A stretch of DNA of 64,000 nucleotides, taken from the NCBI GenBank assembly GCA_018223385.1, contig JAGTTR010000002.1, positions 62,001 through 126,000 on the forward strand. Direction: 5' to 3'. Of this stretch, positions 62,082-64,000 are shown in pieces. This DNA is from Oscillospiraceae bacterium Marseille-Q3528. Its GTDB lineage: Bacteria > Bacillota > Clostridia > Lachnospirales > Lachnospiraceae. The first letter of the stretch is position 1. Every line of letters begins with the position of its first letter. The notes under the pieces were generated by a model that worked only from the letters and a program-made list of their open reading frames with translations, did no database searches and was not told where the DNA came from. Both the position numbers and the translations under genes were made by a program.

Positions 62082-62582
62082 ATGGCAAAAAGAGTTCTGT
62101 CTCTGCTTGTAGATAACACATCCGGTGTACTGAGCCGTATTTCCGGACTTTTCAGCCGCAGAGGATATAACATTGACAGCATTACCGCAGGCGTGACGGC
62201 CGATCCCAGATTTACACGGATCACCATTGTGACCAGCGGAGACCAATACATTCTGGAACAGATCGAGAAGCAGGTGTCCAAGCTTGTGGACGTGCGCAGC
62301 GTCCGTGCCCTGGATCCGGAGGAGTCCGTATACCGGGAGCTTGTGATGATTAAGCTGAAGGTGTCCGAGACAGACCGCCCGGTGATCCTTTCCGTGGCCA
62401 ATATTTTCCGCGCGAAGATCGTGGATGTGGCACCGGATTCCCTGATCATTGAGCTGACCGGCGACCAGAGCAAGGTAGATGCCTTTATCAGCCTGCTGGA
62501 CAAATACGAGATCGTGGAGCTGGCGCGCACAGGTATCACCGCACTTTCCAGAGGCATGAAGGGTGTCCAGTTCTTTGACTGA
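62082..62582 (+). CDS. ilvN: acetolactate synthase, small (regulatory) subunit
   Basis: The 166-residue protein has an N-terminal ACT domain (VLSLLVDNTSGVLSRISGLF, RRGYNIDSITAG) and the C-terminal ALS_ss domain. It confers valine feedback on IlvB. The ATG at 62082 follows GAAGGGG and matches family N-termini; the longer open frame from 61995 begins inside the promoter. It lies about 58 kb from ilvB, which is unusual because ilvB and ilvN/ilvH are normally adjacent. Confidence 0.93.
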   Translation: MAKRVLSLLVDNTSGVLSRISGLFSRRGYNIDSITAGVTADPRFTRITIVTSGDQYILEQIEKQVSKLVDVRSVRALDPEESVYRELVMIKLKVSETDRPVILSVANIFRAKIVDVAPDSLIIELTGDQSKVDAFISLLDKYEIVELARTGITALSRGMKGVQFFD

Positions 62583-63724
<1,142 letters not shown>

Positions 63725-63752
63725 TTGAAAAACAGGCCGGAGACGGCAATGA

Positions 63753-63784
63753 GGGGCAGAATACCTTTGTATTCTGTCCCTTTT
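63753..63784 (+). terminator. terminator after ilvC
   Basis: A 12-pair stem (63753-63764 with 63769-63780, one G-U) closed by a CTTT loop is followed by TTTT. Confidence 0.88.
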
Positions 63785-63888
63785 CAGATTCCATGCTGTA
63801 TGTTGCATGCCTGTATGTGACAGTTTGCTTTGTAAATGCATGCCGGGTCTGTTTCCTTGGCATACTATCCTCAAAAAGGAGGACTGTC

Positions 63889-64000
63889 ATGAATACAGAA
63901 AAGCAGGAAGAAGTGAAAGAAAACGGCCAGGTGACGCTGCGGGAAAACGGTTCCCACATTCATCTGCTGTCCATCATCGGGGAGATCGAGGGGCATGAGT
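63889..64000 (+). CDS. ClpP/TepA-type serine protease, N-terminus only
   Basis: AAAGGAGGA precedes an ATG at 63889 that opens a frame running off the window. The 37 visible residues include a charged start and HIHLLSIIGEIEGHE, which resembles the opening of the TepA/ClpP-like translocation-enhancing protease found in Firmicutes. Catalytic residues lie beyond the window, so the call rests on this short match. Confidence 0.6.
   Translation, partial: MNTEKQEEVKENGQVTLRENGSHIHLLSIIGEIEGHE

Noticed and set aside
63807..63998. 63-codon frame at the right edge
   Set aside because: It has an Arg/Cys/His-rich shadow composition. The frame starting at 63889 with AAAGGAGGA and a ClpP/TepA-like start is the real gene.

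Overview
The window is a stretch of bacterial chromosome that looks like a gut-type Clostridia genome, most likely Lachnospiraceae. The reasons are low-GC-type signals (strong AGGAGG ribosome sites, TTGACA/TATAAT promoters with 17-base spacers, U-tailed hairpin terminators), a fairly GC-rich coding background, and family content typical of anaerobic Firmicutes: DUF4358/MBOAT/DHHW, a GGGtGRT protein, a CD1871A-type CXXC peptide, SEC-C methionine aminopeptidase and QueH. I cannot name a species.

Layout. 1-4.3 kb holds leuB (partial), ilvD and ilvB. It is followed by an L,D-transpeptidase and a serC-serA-DUF1015 group (4.4-9.5 kb), an MscS channel, tRNA-Thr(CGT) and a small membrane protein (10-11.8 kb). 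A fused HTH/AAA-ATPase/PD-(D/E)XK protein with a palindrome-flanked promoter lies at 11.9-13.8 kb. 13.8-19.9 kb holds dus, an ABC importer pair without a binding protein, queH, argH and asd. A Gld-type ABC system with a DUF4340 protein is at 20-24.9 kb. 25-30.7 kb holds a repeated hairpin element, galM, an ABC-2 pair, topB and a beta-helix protein. 30.6-38.3 kb is an envelope cluster: CapA-like protein, two small ORFs, a D,D-carboxypeptidase, DUF4358 lipoprotein, MBOAT acyltransferase, DHHW protein and MATE. Then come an Rpn-like nuclease, a GntR/ABC operon (39.4-41.4 kb) and the IscU-like/GGGtGRT pair (41.5-43.3 kb).

43.3-51.6 kb reads as an acquired, AT-richer island. It has an IS200-like left-end remnant, a LysR/YeiH divergent pair, a collapsed XRE antitoxin remnant, a DUF4300-like lipoprotein, a GNAT remnant, and a compact redox operon (CXXC peptide, NapH-like 4Fe-4S membrane protein, TlpA-like lipoprotein) facing a two-component system across overlapping promoters. 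A MarR regulator with a heterodimeric ABC exporter follows (51.7-56 kb). The window closes with ilvE, an isoamylase-type debranching enzyme, map, a TetR regulator, DegV, ilvN, ilvC and the first codons of a ClpP/TepA-type protease.

Branched-chain amino acid synthesis is spread over three places here (leuB-ilvD-ilvB, ilvE, ilvN-ilvC). The catalytic and regulatory subunits of acetolactate synthase lie about 58 kb apart. The least-explained units are the redox operon with its two-component system, the GGGtGRT pair, the HTH-AAA-nuclease fusion and the paired hairpin repeat before galM. All functions are read from sequence motifs by eye; no database search was run.
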